From: Verrucomicrobiota bacterium
GTDB taxonomy: Bacteria; Verrucomicrobiota; Verrucomicrobiia; Limisphaerales; AV2
Length of the DNA: 6,633 bases
Direction of reading: 5' to 3'
Assembly (NCBI GenBank): GCA_003219345.1
Contig: QHOP01000285.1
Span: 1-6,633 of the forward strand
This document shows, in pieces, positions 4,452 through 6,633 of this stretch; the stretch's first letter is position 1, and each line of letters starts with the position of its first letter. Below the pieces are notes generated by a model, which did not search any database, was not told where the DNA came from, and worked only from the letters and a program-made list of their open reading frames with translations. The position numbers and the translations under genes are program-made.

Positions 4452-6017
4452 ATGTCGCAGATGTTGAAATCCTCCGGCACGCTCGCCTCAGCCACGCTCA
4501 CCAGCCGCGTCCTGGGCATGGTGCGCGAAATTGTTTACGCGCAATTCATGGGTGACACCCCCGTGGCCAGCGCGTTCAAGCTGGCTTTTCAGATTCCCAA
4601 CCTGTTTCGGCGCCTGCTGGGCGAGGGAGCCTTGTCCGCGGCGTTCATCCCGATATTCAAGGCGAAGGAAAAAAACGAGAACGAACAGGAGATGTGGCGC
4701 GCGGCCAATGCCGTGATCTCCGGCATGGTGGTTGCCGCCGCCGGCATCGTCGCTCTGGTGATCCTGGGCATTTCATTGGCCTTGGCGGCGCGCCAATTTG
4801 AGGCGAACACCCGCCTCATGCTGGCGTTGCTGCGCATCATGTTTCCCTACATGCTGGTGATCTGCCTTACCGCCGTCCTCATGGGAATGCTCAACGCGCG
4901 CGGCCACTTCTTCATTCCTGCGGCGGGCGCGGTGGTACTCAACCTCGTGATGATCGCCTCCGTCCTGTTTCTCGCGCCGCGGCTGGGCCGGGAATTGGAC
5001 CAGCAGATTTTCGGGCTGGCCATCGGCGTGCTGATCGCGGGCGTCGCGCAAGCGGCTTTTCAATTGCCGACCCTGCGCCGCGAAGGGTTTCGCTATCGAT
5101 GGGTCGCGCCCTGGCGCGACGCAACCGTGCGCGAAGTCGTTCGGAAAATGATTCCCGGCGCACTCGGCGTGGCGGCGTTTCAGGTGAATGTGCTCCTCAC
5201 CAACGGTCTGGCTTTTTGGGTGGACCGGCAGATCGTCGCGTCCTTTGATTACGCGGTGCGGTTGATGGAACTGCCGCAGGGCGTCTTCGGCATTTCGCTG
5301 GCGACCTATCTGTTGCCGACGCTGTCCGGCCTGGCGGCGGAAAAAAAATACGCGGAGTTCCGCGGCACGCTGCAACAGGGGCTGAGTTACTTGATCTTCG
5401 TGAATCTGATTGCCTCGGTGCTGCTCGTGGTGCTGGCCGAGCCGATCATTCGGTTGATCTTCGAGCACGGCAAGTTCGACGAAGGGTCAACGCAACGCGC
5501 CTCATTTGCGCTGGCGTGTCTGGCCCCCGGTCTCGTGGCGTTTTCGACGGTGAATGTGGTCGCGCGCGCGTTTTACGCGTTTGGCGACACCGAAACGCCG
5601 ATGAAAATCAGTGTGGTTTGTCTCGGATTGAACCTGGTCTTTGCGTTGTGGCTGATTCTGCCTTTCCGGCAGGGGGGACTGGGCATTGCTAACACTCTCA
5701 CCGCTTGTTGCAATGTCGGACTGTTGATCTACGCGCTGAGTCGGAAACTGCAGCGGCTGGATTTGGCACGGCTGATTCGAGTGTTGCCAGCCTTGCTGGG
5801 GTCGGCCATCGTCGCCGGCGCCATTGCTTGGGGGACCGGGCATGTTTTGGAACGTTCGCTGGGACGCGAAGGGCTGCCCGCGAGGCTGGGAACGGTTTTT
5901 GTGCCGATGGCTTTGGCCGCATTGGTGTACTGGGGAATTACGTTTTACCTGCAAGTGCCTGCTGCCAAAGAGATCGCTTCCCTTTTCCGGCGGCGGCTGC
6001 GCGTCGGCCCGAAGTGA
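4452..6017 (+). CDS. murJ: Lipid II flippase MurJ (MviN family)
   Basis: Moves lipid-linked peptidoglycan precursor from the inner to the outer face of the cytoplasmic membrane. The 521 residues match the usual family length of about 510-525. About 14 hydrophobic segments can be traced, two amphipathic ones near 8-32 and 38-65, then stretches around 88-112, 123-146, 153-175, 185-205, 235-256, 272-290, 313-336, 351-372, 385-404, 408-428, 444-462 and 478-500. Family motifs include SRVLGMVRE (Arg19, Arg25), PNLFRRLLGEGALSAAF (Arg53) and YAVRLMELPQGVFG (Arg270, Glu273). Compared with E. coli MurJ, positions equivalent to Asp39 and Asp269 are Ser40 and Val269, while the cavity arginines remain. 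The start gives the standard N-terminus; no Shine-Dalgarno site is visible upstream. A 175-base repeat-filled gap separates it from folA. Confidence 0.95.
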   Translation: MSQMLKSSGTLASATLTSRVLGMVREIVYAQFMGDTPVASAFKLAFQIPNLFRRLLGEGALSAAFIPIFKAKEKNENEQEMWRAANAVISGMVVAAAGIVALVILGISLALAARQFEANTRLMLALLRIMFPYMLVICLTAVLMGMLNARGHFFIPAAGAVVLNLVMIASVLFLAPRLGRELDQQIFGLAIGVLIAGVAQAAFQLPTLRREGFRYRWVAPWRDATVREVVRKMIPGALGVAAFQVNVLLTNGLAFWVDRQIVASFDYAVRLMELPQGVFGISLATYLLPTLSGLAAEKKYAEFRGTLQQGLSYLIFVNLIASVLLVVLAEPIIRLIFEHGKFDEGSTQRASFALACLAPGLVAFSTVNVVARAFYAFGDTETPMKISVVCLGLNLVFALWLILPFRQGGLGIANTLTACCNVGLLIYALSRKLQRLDLARLIRVLPALLGSAIVAGAIAWGTGHVLERSLGREGLPARLGTVFVPMALAALVYWGITFYLQVPAAKEIASLFRRRLRVGPK

Positions 6018-6048
6018 TGTCCCTCCGGCCTCGATGGATGACGCGCTG

Positions 6049-6633
6049 TTATCCCAGCTTCTCGAAGCAGAGTTGCTCTCCCGGCCACGGTTTTGTGAAC
6101 GGACTCCGGTCGATCAGCCTGAAACCGTTCATTTCGAACAGGCCGGTCACGTCGTCCAGGCTGTTCCACCAAAAACTGGCATAGGCATCCGGTGCGACGC
6201 CTTCCGTCCGCCCCTTTACGCCTTCAAGAATCAGAAGACCGGACGGCTTCAACACGCGTTTGACTTCGCCGATGAACTGGCCGGCCTCGAACACATGATC
6301 CAGCGAATTCGTGAAAACAACATCAACGCATCCGTCGGGGAACTGAATTTGGTGAAAGTCGCCGGGCAGAACGCAGGGATTCTGCTTTCCCGGGCTCAAA
6401 TCCACTCCGACGGCAAAGCATCCCTGTTCGCGAAAGGCGCGCACCTCCGCTCCTAACCGCGCCCCAAGACAAAGCACGCTGGCTCCCCTTTTCACGCAAG
6501 CCGCCTTGGCCAATCGCCCGGCGAGGTGCCGCTGGTAATCGGTTTCATAACCGGACAAATCCAGATACCGGAGTTTGGTTCGTTGATGCTGCAGGTATTC
6601 CTGATAACCGGAGTAAACTCGCTTTTGAAACCC
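6049..6633 (-). CDS. SAM-dependent methyltransferase, N-terminus cut by the window edge
   Basis: The frame stays open from the right edge, so the true start lies beyond 6633; the TTG at 6558 is not the start, because the upstream in-frame codons read as plausible protein (VYSGYQEYLQHQRTKL). The visible 194 residues carry a class I Rossmann methyltransferase core of the Methyltransf_11 type. Motif I is VLCLGARLGAEV (6442-6477) and VGVDLSP follows with the acidic residue at the end of strand 2 (Asp at 6400-6402). Then come FPDGCVDVVFTNSLDHV, and EVKRVLKPSGLLILEG as the post-III region. Motif I has GARLG in place of the common GxGxG. The substrate is unknown; small molecules, sugars or lipids are all possible. 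It converges on murJ with 31 bases between the stops and no obvious terminator. Confidence 0.85.
   Translation of the reverse strand, partial: GFQKRVYSGYQEYLQHQRTKLRYLDLSGYETDYQRHLAGRLAKAACVKRGASVLCLGARLGAEVRAFREQGCFAVGVDLSPGKQNPCVLPGDFHQIQFPDGCVDVVFTNSLDHVFEAGQFIGEVKRVLKPSGLLILEGVKGRTEGVAPDAYASFWWNSLDDVTGLFEMNGFRLIDRSPFTKPWPGEQLCFEKLG

Noticed and set aside
4773..5468. 231-codon minus-strand open frame, and smaller frames over murJ
   Set aside because: Antisense to murJ; the His/Gln/Arg-rich composition is the usual shadow of a hydrophobic coding sequence.

Overview
The window looks like chromosomal DNA of a PVC-group bacterium, most likely a verrucomicrobium. The signs are a prepilin-type protein with the AFTLIELLVV start and the H-X9-DG motif, a Tat-exported sugar isomerase-like TIM barrel, moderately high GC, weak or absent Shine-Dalgarno sites, and several kinds of short palindromic repeat between and inside genes. 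The phylum call is inference from style; no rRNA or other phylogenetic marker gene was examined.

Layout. On the minus strand, 41-925 encodes a pseudopilin-like secreted or surface protein and 1344-2210 a Tat-signal xylose-isomerase-like TIM-barrel protein. The 418-base gap between them is filled with hairpin-forming repeats. A roughly 220-base divergent gap with one 8-bp hairpin separates these from a plus-strand run: thyA (2430-3224), a small three-helix membrane protein of unknown function (3274-3585), folA (3587-4276) and, after a repeat-filled gap, murJ (4452-6017). A minus-strand SAM-dependent methyltransferase (6049 to beyond the right edge) converges on murJ.

How the genes fit together. 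ThyA makes dTMP and converts methylene-THF to dihydrofolate; FolA reduces dihydrofolate back to THF, so the pair closes the thymidylate cycle. The small membrane protein sits between them, with its stop codon one base before the folA start. MurJ flips lipid II for peptidoglycan synthesis and probably has its own expression signals.

Most notable observation. folA is about 70 codons longer than the family norm. The excess is an in-frame, strongly palindromic repeat (about 3857-4070) placed in the loop between the helix before strand E and the conserved GG nucleotide-binding motif. All recognisable DHFR motifs lie intact on both sides. It appears to be a palindromic element that settled inside an essential gene without breaking it, comparable in concept to the Rickettsia palindromic elements. 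Unrelated palindromes fill the gaps at 1087-1333 and 4282-4433, so the genome seems rich in such elements.
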